Below are positions 41,367-50,037 of a stretch of 61,485 nt of DNA, one piece after another. Under the pieces are notes generated by a model. It ran no database searches, was not told the origin of the DNA, and saw only the letters and a list, made by a program, of their open reading frames with translations. A program made the position numbers and the translations under genes. This DNA comes from JACVRU01 sp040902725 (GTDB taxonomy: Bacteria; Actinomycetota; Thermoleophilia; Gaiellales; Gaiellaceae): assembly GCA_040902725.1 (NCBI GenBank), contig JBBDWU010000052.1, positions 1 to 61,485 of the forward strand, given 5' to 3'. Numbering within the stretch: position 1 is the stretch's first letter; every line of letters starts with the position of its first letter.

Positions 41367-42847
41367 CGGAGCAGCTTACGGGCCACGAGCGTGCCCGATC
41401 CGCCGCCGAGCCCGGGGCCTGGATGCGTGCTCGCGCCGATCTGCCAGAGGCCCTTTACCTCGGTCGCGTGCCCGGGACGGGAGCGCCAGAGGAAGTTCTG
41501 GTCGAGGGAGAGCGCGCCGGAATAAGGGTCGCCGCCGACGAGGTTGAGGTTGGCGCGCTCGAGGTCAGCAGGGGAGAGGACGACCCGTCGCAGCGTCGAC
41601 GATTCCAGGTTCGGGATGTGGCGGCCGAGGCGCTCCAGGATGCGGTCGGCGTACTGCTCGCGCGCAGCCTCCGTCCAGTCGAACCCTCGCGGCAGCTCCT
41701 GGAGCTGGATCCAGAGCAGGCCCTTCCCGTCGGGCGCCCGCGACGGATCCATCGTCAGCGGCTGGCCGACGACGATTGTGGCCTCCTCGGGCAGCAGCCC
41801 GCGGTCGGCCTCGTTCACGGCGCGCGAGACTCCATCGAGGCCCGGGGTAACGTGGACGATCGCGGTGCGGCCGAGCCGCTCGTCGCCGTCCCAGCGGGGC
41901 GGCTCGGACAGGGCGAGGTGGATCTGCATGTCGCCGCGGCCGTAGCGGTAGCGACGCGGGCTCGCGTGAGGCAGGAGCCGCCCGTACAGCTGCGTCGGCG
42001 TCACGTTCGCGATCACTGCGCGCGCGGCCCCCACCTCCTCCCCGTCGACCGTGCGGACGCCGACCGCCCTGCCGTCCTCGACGAGCACTCGGTCGACGTC
42101 GCGCCCCGCCTCGACTGTCCCGCCACGGTCGCGGATCAGCTGCACGAGGGCGTCGACGAGCCGCGCGCCCCCGCCGCGCGGAATCGGCATCCCGCCCTCC
42201 TGGATCGCGACGGCGATCACCTGGGTCATGAAGCCCGAGGCGGCCGCGTCGGGCCCGAGACCAGTGTGCAGCAACCACGGGGCGAGGACGCCGCGGGCGC
42301 GCTCCGAGGCGAACGTCTGCTCGAGCCAGTCGCGGCTCGAGACGAGCATCCCGCCCGCGTACTCGACGAGCCCGCGCGGCCCGAAGCGGCGCAGCGCCTT
42401 GAGACCGAGCCTGAGCCCGTCACGCGACCAGAGCTCGGTGCTGAGGAGGCCGAACGCGATGTCCGCGTTGGGCAGGAACGACTCCACGACGCCGCGCCAC
42501 TCCTCCCCCAGCTCGGCGACGTTCTCATCGACGGAGCGGAGCAGGAACGCCGAGGAGCCGTCGGGGAAGGCGGTTCCCGTCGGCAGGTCGGTGTTGAGGT
42601 ACTCGAGGCCGCGCGCGGCCAGGTCGTCCCCGAGCTCGGCGTGAGCAGCGCCGCCCACCCAAAGCGGATGCCAGCCGCTGAAGACGTCGTGGAGGAAGCC
42701 GGGCTCGGTCAGCTCCTCCGTCCGGATCGCGCCGCCGAGCACGGCCTCGCGCTCCAGGACGCAGACGCCCCAGCCGCCTCGGGCCAGCAGCGCGCCGCAC
42801 GCGAGTGAGTTGATCCCACTGCCGACGATGACGGCGTCGTAGATCAC
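41363..42847 (-). CDS. FAD-dependent oxidoreductase, phytoene desaturase-like
   Basis: 494 aa with N-terminal FAD Rossmann motif (DAVIVGSGINSLACGALLAR), then VCVLEREAVLGG, and a C-terminal FAD motif (WQIGASTHPGPGLGGGSG). The architecture matches the CrtI/amine-oxidase superfamily used by many uncharacterised dehydrogenases. No carotenoid genes are near, so a catabolic role is more likely. Overlaps neighbours by 4 bp on both sides. Confidence 0.88.
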   Translation of the reverse strand: MIYDAVIVGSGINSLACGALLARGGWGVCVLEREAVLGGAIRTEELTEPGFLHDVFSGWHPLWVGGAAHAELGDDLAARGLEYLNTDLPTGTAFPDGSSAFLLRSVDENVAELGEEWRGVVESFLPNADIAFGLLSTELWSRDGLRLGLKALRRFGPRGLVEYAGGMLVSSRDWLEQTFASERARGVLAPWLLHTGLGPDAAASGFMTQVIAVAIQEGGMPIPRGGGARLVDALVQLIRDRGGTVEAGRDVDRVLVEDGRAVGVRTVDGEEVGAARAVIANVTPTQLYGRLLPHASPRRYRYGRGDMQIHLALSEPPRWDGDERLGRTAIVHVTPGLDGVSRAVNEADRGLLPEEATIVVGQPLTMDPSRAPDGKGLLWIQLQELPRGFDWTEAAREQYADRILERLGRHIPNLESSTLRRVVLSPADLERANLNLVGGDPYSGALSLDQNFLWRSRPGHATEVKGLWQIGASTHPGPGLGGGSGTLVARKLLR

Positions 42848-43416
42848 GCCCGCGGGTGCGCGTCGACCCGGTGGATCCAGGCCTCGAGGCGCGGATGGCG
42901 CCCGCTGAGCTTCAGGTGCCGGTGGACGACGTGGTGGAACGGCTCGGCGTCCGCCGGGTCGAGCCAGAGTGCGTACTTGAGGAAGGGGAAGGCGGCGCAG
43001 TCGGCCGCCGAGAACTCGCCGTAGAGGTAGTCGCGGCCGGCGAGCAGCGCCTCGAAGAGGTCACGTGAGTCCGCGAGCTCCCGCTCGAGCGCCTGGTCGG
43101 GACCCTCGTCGTTCAGTCTGTTCGGCGGCACCTTCCAGACGCGGTTGAACCAGTCGACGAAGATCCTCGTCTCGGGGCCGAAGAGCGCCGGCTCGGGGAA
43201 GCGCGCCTCCAGCCACTCGAGGATCGCCGTCGAGTCGGCGACGACATCGCCGTCGGCCTCGAGCACCGGCACGAGCTCCTGGCCCGAGAGCTCGCGCACG
43301 GGCGTGCGGTCGGCGGGGTCGACGTCCACCCACTCGATCGCCACGCCCTTGTGGCCTGCGGCGAGGGCGACCCGCTCGACATTCGTCGAGAACGGGATGC
43401 GGTAGACCCGAATCAC
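42844..43416 (-). CDS. Glutathione S-transferase-like protein
   Basis: 190 aa: N-terminal thioredoxin-like domain (IRVYRIPFSTNVERVALAAGHKG, ELVPVLEADGDVVADSTAIL) and helical C-domain (DYLYGEFSAADCAAFPFLKYAL). Actinobacteria usually lack glutathione, so the thiol partner may differ, or it may act as an isomerase such as maleylpyruvate/maleylacetoacetate isomerase, which would fit the FAH enzymes in the operon (inference). GTG start, GTGA overlap with the upstream gene. Confidence 0.87.
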   Translation of the reverse strand: MIRVYRIPFSTNVERVALAAGHKGVAIEWVDVDPADRTPVRELSGQELVPVLEADGDVVADSTAILEWLEARFPEPALFGPETRIFVDWFNRVWKVPPNRLNDEGPDQALERELADSRDLFEALLAGRDYLYGEFSAADCAAFPFLKYALWLDPADAEPFHHVVHRHLKLSGRHPRLEAWIHRVDAHPRA

Positions 43417-44537
43417 GTCGCCAGCCGGCGGAACTCCTCGTCGCTGACGAGCCCGCCCTTCTCGGCGCCGAGCCGCTTCACCGCCACGAGCAGGTCCCGC
43501 TGCCGCTCCTCGGGTACGTCGAGCCCGAGCTGATCGCACTTGATGCGGATCGAGTCGATGCCGCTCTTCTTCCCGAGCACGATCGACCGTTCGGCGCCGA
43601 CGAGGTCGGCCGAGTAGGGCTCGATCGAGGGCGGGTCGTGGAACTGGCTGGCGACGGCGCCGCTCTCCCGCTTGAAGAGGTTCTCGCCGTAGAGCGGCTT
43701 CCAGTCCTCGAGCTCCACGCCTGTCAGGGCGGACACCTCACGGAGCCGGTCGAGCTTGAGCCCCGTGCGCACGCAGTAGAGCGCCTCCAGCGCGAGCGCG
43801 ATCTCCCCCAGGTTCGCGTTGCCGGCACGCTCGCCCATCCCGTTCACCGTGCCGTGGACCCAGCGCGCGCCCGCGCGAACAGCGGCGACGGCTGCGGCGG
43901 TGGCGAGCCCGAAGTCGTTGTGGCCGTGCCAGTGGAGGGGAACGCCCAGGTCGATGAAGCTCGCGATCAGGTCGGCCGCCGCCTCGGGCGAGGCGATCCC
44001 GAGCGTGTCGACGACGGCCAGCTCCGTCGCGCCGGCCCCGAGCGCGGTCTCGTAAGCGCGACGGAGGAAGTCGCGGTCGGCCCGGGTGCCGTCCACTCCG
44101 AAGTAGCAGACGGTGATCCCGTTGGCGGCGGCGAAGGAGACCGCCTCGCGGACGCGTCCCAGGATCTCCTCGCGGTCGAGGCCGTACGCGGCGAGCTTGA
44201 GGTCGGAGACGGGCGACTCGATCACGCTCGCCCCCACCCCGAGCTCGACGAGCGCCTCGACGTCGCCGCGGACGGCGCGCGAGAACCCCCAGACCTCCGC
44301 CTCGAGGCCCGCCCCGGCGATCAGCTTCACGGCCTCGTAGTCCTCCTCCGACACGCGCGGGAACCCCGCTTCGATCCGGCGGATGCCCGCCTCGGACAGC
44401 GCCCGCGCGAGCTCGAGCTTTCGCTCGGGGTCGAGCACGACGCCGACGGTCTGCTCGCCGTCGCGGAGCGTCGTGTCGTAGAGGCCCACCTCGCGATCGA
44501 TCGCGTACGGCCGGTTGATCTCGCCCGTCCAGATCAC
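43413..44537 (-). CDS. HMGL-like / isopropylmalate (homocitrate) synthase-family enzyme
   Basis: 374-aa TIM-barrel acyltransferase/lyase with the DRE-TIM signature: LYDTTLRDGEQT, the metal HxH in HWHGHNDFG and GTVNGMGERAGNANLGE. It lacks the C-terminal LeuA regulatory domain, so the size fits homocitrate or citramalate synthases and related condensing or retro-aldol enzymes. It could condense or split a 2-oxo acid formed in this pathway. GTG start overlaps the M24 stop (GTGA). Confidence 0.88.
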   Translation of the reverse strand: MIWTGEINRPYAIDREVGLYDTTLRDGEQTVGVVLDPERKLELARALSEAGIRRIEAGFPRVSEEDYEAVKLIAGAGLEAEVWGFSRAVRGDVEALVELGVGASVIESPVSDLKLAAYGLDREEILGRVREAVSFAAANGITVCYFGVDGTRADRDFLRRAYETALGAGATELAVVDTLGIASPEAAADLIASFIDLGVPLHWHGHNDFGLATAAAVAAVRAGARWVHGTVNGMGERAGNANLGEIALALEALYCVRTGLKLDRLREVSALTGVELEDWKPLYGENLFKRESGAVASQFHDPPSIEPYSADLVGAERSIVLGKKSGIDSIRIKCDQLGLDVPEERQRDLLVAVKRLGAEKGGLVSDEEFRRLAT

Positions 44538-45685
44538 CGCACGATCCCGTCGGGGAAGGACGAGAGCTTCTCGGCGCCCTCGGCCGTGATCAGGAAGTTG
44601 TCCTCTACCCGCAGGCCGCCGCCCTCCGGCCAGTAGCAGCCCGGCTCGATCGCCAGCACCATCCCCTCCCTGACCTCCCCGTCCCCGGCCTGGTGGGCGT
44701 ACGGGGGCTCGTGCGCGCGCGCGCCGACGCCGTGCGCGACGGGATGCGTCGGCTGGCCCGGATAGCCCAGCTGGGCGATGCCGTCGCGAATGAGCCGGTC
44801 GAGCTCGGCGAGGCTCGCTCCGGGGCGGCAGTGCGCGATCGCGGCCTCGTAGACGCCGAGCAGCCCCTGCTCGAGCTCCGCGTAGCGCGGCTCGAGCTCG
44901 CCGGGGCAGAGGTTCTTCGTGTGGTCGCACCAGTAGCCGTCCGCGCAGACCCAGATCTCGAAGAGCGTCGGCTCGTGCTCGGAGACGGGGCGGCTTCCGG
45001 TCGCGGTGAACGTGCGGATGCCCGGCCCCGACCAGACGAGCGAGAAGCCGTGCGCCAGCTCCACCTTCCCCTCCCAGCCGGTGCCGTTGGCGTGCACCCA
45101 CGCGTTCCACATCGCTCCTGCCTCGCTCTCCTTCATCCCCGAGCGCAGGTTCGCCCGGCAATGGTCCATGGCGCCGGCGGCGATCGCGTTTGCCAGCCGC
45201 ATCCGCTCGAGCTCCTGACCGGTCTTGACGCTCCGCGCGCGGGCGAGCAACCCGGTGCCGTCGGCGATGTTCGCGCCGAACGCGTGGAAGTACCCGTGCG
45301 TGAAGGTGGTCGGCTCGCCCACCATCCGGTCGGCCGCCTGCGTGCCCAGTGAGAGCTCGAGCCCGACTCGACCCTCGGCGAGCTCGGCCGCGGCCTCGAC
45401 GGCCCGGGCCGAGGCCGGCCTGGGGTCGTCCGGGTGGTAGCCGGCGACGAGCCGGACGTCCTCCGTCCACGCCGTGCGCGCAGCGTCCTCCGCCGAGGCC
45501 TCGATCGTGATCAGGGTCGGTTCGCCCTCGCGGGGGAAGACAGCGGCCTCGTAGCCCTTCATCCCCCAGAAGTTCGTCAGGTAGAGGACGTTGTCCGGCG
45601 CGCGAACGACGAGCGCGTCGAAGTCCTCCTCGGCCATCAGCGCGCGGACGCGATCGAGCTTCGCGTCGTCCCGGGGCCACGTCAC
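44534..45685 (-). CDS. M24 family Xaa-Pro-type metallopeptidase with intact metal site
   Basis: 383 aa with creatinase N-domain and M24 C-domain. All canonical ligands are present: D249 and D254 (ADGYWCDHTKN), H318 (AHGVG), E347 (AIEPG) and E361 (RVEDN). It should hydrolyse an X-Pro bond or a related amide such as in ectoine or other N-acyl compounds. Contrasts with the metal-site-degenerate M24 at 32862. GTG start overlaps the FAH stop (GTGA). Confidence 0.9.
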   Translation of the reverse strand: MTWPRDDAKLDRVRALMAEEDFDALVVRAPDNVLYLTNFWGMKGYEAAVFPREGEPTLITIEASAEDAARTAWTEDVRLVAGYHPDDPRPASARAVEAAAELAEGRVGLELSLGTQAADRMVGEPTTFTHGYFHAFGANIADGTGLLARARSVKTGQELERMRLANAIAAGAMDHCRANLRSGMKESEAGAMWNAWVHANGTGWEGKVELAHGFSLVWSGPGIRTFTATGSRPVSEHEPTLFEIWVCADGYWCDHTKNLCPGELEPRYAELEQGLLGVYEAAIAHCRPGASLAELDRLIRDGIAQLGYPGQPTHPVAHGVGARAHEPPYAHQAGDGEVREGMVLAIEPGCYWPEGGGLRVEDNFLITAEGAEKLSSFPDGIVR

Positions 45686-46524
45686 TCCCCGTGCGCCTCC
45701 CGCCACGAGACGACGGGGTTGCGCAGCACGCCGATCCGCTCGATCTCGGCCTCCATCACGTCCCCCGGGCGCAGGTAGAGCGAGGCCGCGTCCTCGGAGA
45801 AGCCGGCCACCCCGGACACCGTCCCCGTCGAGACGACGTCGCCGGCCGAGTAGCCGAGCGGCGAGTAGTGCGCCAGGATCTCCGGGATCGTCACGGACAT
45901 GTTCCCGGTGTGCGACTGCTGCCGGGGCTCGCCGTTGACGCGCAGCTCCATGCGCAGGTCGTGCGGGTCGGGAATCTCGTCGGGCGTCACGATCCACGGG
46001 CCGAGCGGGCAGAAGGTGTCGATCGCCTTGCAGAACGAGAACACGCCCGACCGCATCTCCCGCCGCTGGATGTCGCGCGCCGTGATGTCGTTGAAGATCA
46101 CGTAGCCGCCGACGTAGTCGGCCGCCTCCTCGGCCCCGAACCACTTGCCCGCCTTGCTGATCACCACCGCGAGCTCGAGCTCGTAGTCGAGCTCCTCGGT
46201 CAGGTGCTCCGGGTAGACGACGGGCTCGTCCGGCCCGACGATCGCGTCGACGTTCTGGAAGAAGACGATCCAGGGTGCGATCTCGTGCGACCAGTCGACG
46301 CGCTTCGACTCCTCCTCGTGCTCGCGGAAGTTGCCCGCGGTGTGGAAGAACTTGCGCGGGACGATCGGCGCGCGCAGGCGGACCTCCGCGAGCGCGTGCC
46401 GCGCCCCGGTGTCTTCCGCGCCCCCTCGCTCGAAGTACTCGAGCATCGAGCCCACGGCGAGCCCGACGACCTCGTCGCCCTCGATCCGCCCGACCTTGCC
46501 GTCGTCGAAGGTGACGAGCCTCAT
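45682..46524 (-). CDS. Fumarylacetoacetate hydrolase-family protein
   Basis: 280 aa with the FAH C-terminal fold: DYELELAVVI (metal Glu pair), FNDITARDIQ, KAIDTFCPLGPWIV and STGTVSGVAG. The family hydrolyses or decarboxylates/tautomerises 1,3-dicarbonyl acids (for example oxaloacetate decarboxylase or 2-hydroxyhepta-dienedioate isomerase). Distinct from the full fumarylacetoacetase at 53746. ATGA overlap with the M20 gene upstream. Confidence 0.9.
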   Translation of the reverse strand: MRLVTFDDGKVGRIEGDEVVGLAVGSMLEYFERGGAEDTGARHALAEVRLRAPIVPRKFFHTAGNFREHEEESKRVDWSHEIAPWIVFFQNVDAIVGPDEPVVYPEHLTEELDYELELAVVISKAGKWFGAEEAADYVGGYVIFNDITARDIQRREMRSGVFSFCKAIDTFCPLGPWIVTPDEIPDPHDLRMELRVNGEPRQQSHTGNMSVTIPEILAHYSPLGYSAGDVVSTGTVSGVAGFSEDAASLYLRPGDVMEAEIERIGVLRNPVVSWREAHGE

Positions 46525-47678
46525 CCGCAGACCTTCAGCGCCGCGCGCGCGTAGACCTCGGCCGTCCGCACGAGCCCTTCGACGTCCAGATTCTCGCCGT
46601 CCACCGTGTCCAGGAGCCCGGTGGACGTGCCGTAGTTGACGGTCGCGATCCCGTAGCGGGACAGCACCGACGCGTCGGAGAACCAGCGCGTCACGTCGCG
46701 CTCGGGGGGCGAGCCGAAGACCTCCGCGTGCGACTCCTCGAGCGCGCCGACGAGCGGGTGGTCGCCGTCGATCTCGGCTCCGGGGGCGGTCACGAACACC
46801 TCCGCCTCGACGCCGAGCGAGCGCGCGAACTCCAGCGCCCGGCGCCGCGCCTCCGCCATCTCCACTCCGGGCGGGACCCGCAGGTCGAGGAAGAGGTCGG
46901 TGCGATGGGGCGTCCGCGACACTCGCCACGGGAAGCCGCCCGCGATCGCGCCGACGGCTCCGCCTCCCTCCCAGCCCGGCAGCCACTCGAGCACGGCGTC
47001 CAGCACAGGGCGCATCTTCACGATCGAGTTGTCCTCGGGCGGGCCGGCGAAGGCGGTGTGGACGAAGGAGCCGGTCGTCGACAGGCGCAGCCAGAGCGAG
47101 CCGTAGTGGGCGAGCACGACCTTCTGCTCGGTCGGCTCGCCGAGAATGCACATGTCCGCCGCGCCACCGTGCGTGACCAGGTGGCGCGAGCCGGTCGCGT
47201 AGCCGCGGTACTGCGCTCCCTGGGCCGTGCCCCACTGCGCCTTCTCGATCTCGCCGCAAACCGCCGCGACCATGACGTCGCCCTTCAGCGTGGTGTCGGC
47301 GAGCGCCCGGACCGCCGCGAGGTACGCGACGAGCGCCCCCTTCATGTTCGAGATGCCGAGACCGTAGATGCGGCCGTCCTTGACGAACCCCTCCGGCTGG
47401 AAGCCGCGTACGCCCGCAAGCCACGGCTCGTGGCCCGAGTAGGACGTGTCCATGTGGCCGTTGAACATCAGCGTCGGCCCGCCGCCGCTCCCCGCGCGCA
47501 GCCCGACGACGTTTGCGCGCCCGTCCTCGACCTGCTGCCACTGCACCTCGAGCCCGAGCTCGCGGAAGCGCTCCGCCATCCACCCGGCCATGGCCTCCTC
47601 GTCCCCGGTGAAGCTGGGGATCGAGACCGCGGCGAGCGCGTCCTGAGCGAGGCGGTCGGCGTCGATTCGGACTTCCAT
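46521..47678 (-). CDS. M20 family amidohydrolase (ArgE/DapE-like)
   Basis: 385 aa with metal motifs FNGHMDTS (first His/Asp pair) and GEIEKAQWG (Glu pair). The usual bridging Asp of the DMKG motif is Asn here (GLGISNMKG), so the dinuclear site is atypical. Predicted amide or N-acyl hydrolase. ATG 47678 overlaps the Mrr stop as TGATG; a GTG 3 bp upstream is an alternative. Confidence 0.87.
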   Translation of the reverse strand: MEVRIDADRLAQDALAAVSIPSFTGDEEAMAGWMAERFRELGLEVQWQQVEDGRANVVGLRAGSGGGPTLMFNGHMDTSYSGHEPWLAGVRGFQPEGFVKDGRIYGLGISNMKGALVAYLAAVRALADTTLKGDVMVAAVCGEIEKAQWGTAQGAQYRGYATGSRHLVTHGGAADMCILGEPTEQKVVLAHYGSLWLRLSTTGSFVHTAFAGPPEDNSIVKMRPVLDAVLEWLPGWEGGGAVGAIAGGFPWRVSRTPHRTDLFLDLRVPPGVEMAEARRRALEFARSLGVEAEVFVTAPGAEIDGDHPLVGALEESHAEVFGSPPERDVTRWFSDASVLSRYGIATVNYGTSTGLLDTVDGENLDVEGLVRTAEVYARAALKVCG

Positions 47679-48529
47679 CACACGTCCTCGAAGATGGACG
47701 CGTCTACCTCAACCTCTTCAACCTGTCGTTGCCGTGTGACGACTCCAAGGCCGTACTCCTTGAGCAGATCGCAGAGTTGCTCTCCGTCGATCAGATCGAT
47801 TGGGGGCGCGCCATCTCGATTCGCCTCACGCTTAGCTTCTGCCGTGAAGGTGCCTGTCGTGATGAGCAGGCCCTTATCGCCACGCCCGGCCATCGCTCCC
47901 CGAAAGTCGCGGACCGCACCGGCGCGGACGCTTCCTCGGTACCGCTTGCACTGAAAGAAGACAGGGAAGCTGACAAGCGACAGGCGGTAGACACCGAGTC
48001 CGTCGATCCCCCCGTCGCCGGACTGGCCCGTAACGGTGACGCTCGTGAAGCCGGCTTCCCGGAGGAGTCGACGGCAGAGACGCTCAAACCGGTCGGGCTC
48101 CAGATCGAGAAGCGCTTGAAGTAGCTCTTCCTTCCAGTCTCTCGCCTCTTCGAGCGCAAGCTGGTCATCGGTGTCTGGCTGGACTGCTGGCTTCTGTCGC
48201 GTGCGAAGGTAATCGGAGTAGCTCGCGACGACCGCAGCCTCGCCCGCCTCGACCACCTCGCGCCCGCGCTCCGTCAGCGACCACACGCCACGAGAGCTGT
48301 TCTCAAGCGCTCCGATTAGCTTCAGGTGGGTTCGCGCCCAAGCCATGCGATATTCGAGCTCGGTCCGCGGACCTGCGCCGTGGATTACAGACTGCTGTTC
48401 TTCCGTGAATCCCCCCTCAGCCATCGCTGCCTCGTCGATCTCGCTAATCCGGCCCGAACCGCCCAACGCGGCAACGGCCCGCAATGTCGGCCAGAGCATC
48501 TGACGATGTGACGGGATCTGAGTGCTCAT
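47678..48529 (-). CDS. mrr: Mrr-type restriction endonuclease
   Basis: 283 aa. The N-terminal half (1-110) is the Mrr winged-helix domain (MLWPTLRAVAALGGSGRISEI, GVWSLTERGREVV). The C-terminal half is the Mrr catalytic domain with PD-(D/E)XK-type residues D176 (GDGGIDG) and Q193-K195 (FFQCKRY). Mrr proteins cut methylated or otherwise modified DNA without a cognate methylase (type IV-like). The gene has visibly lower GC than its neighbours, yet lies 15 bp from the LLM gene and overlaps the M20 start, inside the catabolic operon. Probably horizontally acquired. Confidence 0.92.
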   Translation of the reverse strand: MSTQIPSHRQMLWPTLRAVAALGGSGRISEIDEAAMAEGGFTEEQQSVIHGAGPRTELEYRMAWARTHLKLIGALENSSRGVWSLTERGREVVEAGEAAVVASYSDYLRTRQKPAVQPDTDDQLALEEARDWKEELLQALLDLEPDRFERLCRRLLREAGFTSVTVTGQSGDGGIDGLGVYRLSLVSFPVFFQCKRYRGSVRAGAVRDFRGAMAGRGDKGLLITTGTFTAEAKREANRDGAPPIDLIDGEQLCDLLKEYGLGVVTRQRQVEEVEVDASIFEDV

Positions 48530-48544
48530 TGGGCCGTCGACCTC

Positions 48545-49585
48545 CTAGCCGCCTTCTCGAGAGCGGGGCAGCACCTGTTCCCCGAACAGCCGGATCTGCT
48601 CGTGGCGGTTGTCGCCCCAGAGCTCGAGCATGACGTGGGTGCAGCCGGCTTCGCGGTACTCCTCGATCGCCTCGATGCAGTCGGCGGGAGTGCCGGCGAT
48701 CGGCTTGCAGCGGTCGAGCAGCGAGTCGGTCACCTGCTCCTTCGCCGCCAGCCTGCCTCCCCGCTCCATCGCGTCCGCTACCGGCGCCAGCTCGTCCATC
48801 TCGATCCCGGCCAGCTCGAGCAGCGTGTCGGCGGCACCCTTGATGTTCTGGAACTTGTTCGCGAGATACATGGCGCCGATCTCGCGCGCGCCGTCACGGC
48901 CGCGGTCGCGGTCGTGCGCGTCGATCGAGGCGATCACCGTGCAGCCGATGTCGACGTCGGCCTTGACGTTCTCGCGCGTGTAGCGGACGAAGGCCGGCGT
49001 CGTGATCGACGGCGTCAGGCAGCCGTCGGCGATCTCCCCGGCGAGCGCCTGCATCTTCGGCGCCGTCGCGGCGACGTAGACGGGCGGTACCTCGCGCGGC
49101 GTCTCGGCCTCGTCGCGCAATGCGGGCACCGACGCGCTCCACGTCTCGCCGTCGTACTCGAACTCCCGGCCGCCGAGCACGCCGCGGACGATGGCGACCG
49201 CGTCGCGCATCGGGCCCAGCGTGCGGTTCGTCTGCATCTTGGCGTTGTTGAGGAAGATCTTCGACGTGCCGAAACCGAGCAGGAACCTGCCCGGGCCGGC
49301 GGCCTCCTGCACGACGCGCGCGTCCATCGCGACCTGGACGGGATGGCGCGTGAAGGGCGAGATGATCCCCCAGCCGATCGTCAGCCGCTTCGTCGCCTGC
49401 GCCATCAGCGCCGAGACGCCGGTGGAGGAGCGCGCCTCCATCCCGTGCTTCCGCCACCAGGGATAAGCCTCGGCCAGCCAGACGGTGTCCATGCCGGCCT
49501 CGTCCAGCACCCGCGCCGTCGCGAGCATCTCGTCGAGCGGCTCCATCGTCAGCTGCATGACGCCGATGCGGAACGGGGGCGGCAC
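48545..49585 (-). CDS. LLM-class flavin-dependent oxidoreductase
   Basis: 346-aa luciferase-like TIM barrel (FRIGVMQLTMEPLDEMLATARVL, VWLAEAYPW, GWGIISPFTRHPVQVAMDA, PGRFLLGFGTS). Family members use reduced flavin or F420 (methylenetetrahydromethanopterin-reductase-like, common in actinobacteria) for monooxygenation or reduction. GTG 49585, 2 bp after the CoxG gene. Confidence 0.88.
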   Translation of the reverse strand: MPPPFRIGVMQLTMEPLDEMLATARVLDEAGMDTVWLAEAYPWWRKHGMEARSSTGVSALMAQATKRLTIGWGIISPFTRHPVQVAMDARVVQEAAGPGRFLLGFGTSKIFLNNAKMQTNRTLGPMRDAVAIVRGVLGGREFEYDGETWSASVPALRDEAETPREVPPVYVAATAPKMQALAGEIADGCLTPSITTPAFVRYTRENVKADVDIGCTVIASIDAHDRDRGRDGAREIGAMYLANKFQNIKGAADTLLELAGIEMDELAPVADAMERGGRLAAKEQVTDSLLDRCKPIAGTPADCIEAIEEYREAGCTHVMLELWGDNRHEQIRLFGEQVLPRSREGG

Positions 49586-49587
49586 GG

Positions 49588-50037
49588 TCAGCCGCGAACG
49601 GCCTGCTGCACCTGCGCATCGAGCGCGGCGAGCACGTTCTGCACCTGCTGGTTGACGATCGGCTGCAGCACGCGCTGGCCCATCGAGCCGACGGGCCCGG
49701 CGATCCGGACGTCCGCCTCCCAGCGCATCTCCGTCGCCTCCCCTGCCTCGCTGAGATGGAACGAGGTCTCCATGCTCAGCAGCGCCCCCACGCCTGTGCC
49801 CTTCGCCTGCAGCTTGGCGAACTCGGGCTCCCGCTCCTCGAGCTTCTCGAACTCCATCGACATCCGCATGGCGCCTAGCCCGAGCGGGATCTTCACGTGC
49901 GCCTGCCAGTGCCGGTCGTCCTTGACGTCGAACGACTCGACGCCCGGCATGAGCTCGGCCATCTGCTGCGGGCTGTTCAGCACCTCCCAGACCGTGGCCC
50001 GGGGCGCCCCGAGCGTTCGCGTCCCCTCCAGCTTCAT
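49588..50037 (-). CDS. CoxG-like SRPBCC protein
   Basis: 149 aa, START/SRPBCC fold: MKLEGTRTLGAPRATVWEVLNSPQQMAELMPGVES is the CoxG pattern and WEADVRIAGPVGSMGQRVLQP its C-terminal helix. CoxG proteins accompany CO dehydrogenase and related molybdenum hydroxylases, possibly in membrane attachment. ATGA overlap with the large subunit. Confidence 0.9.
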   Translation of the reverse strand: MKLEGTRTLGAPRATVWEVLNSPQQMAELMPGVESFDVKDDRHWQAHVKIPLGLGAMRMSMEFEKLEEREPEFAKLQAKGTGVGALLSMETSFHLSEAGEATEMRWEADVRIAGPVGSMGQRVLQPIVNQQVQNVLAALDAQVQQAVRG

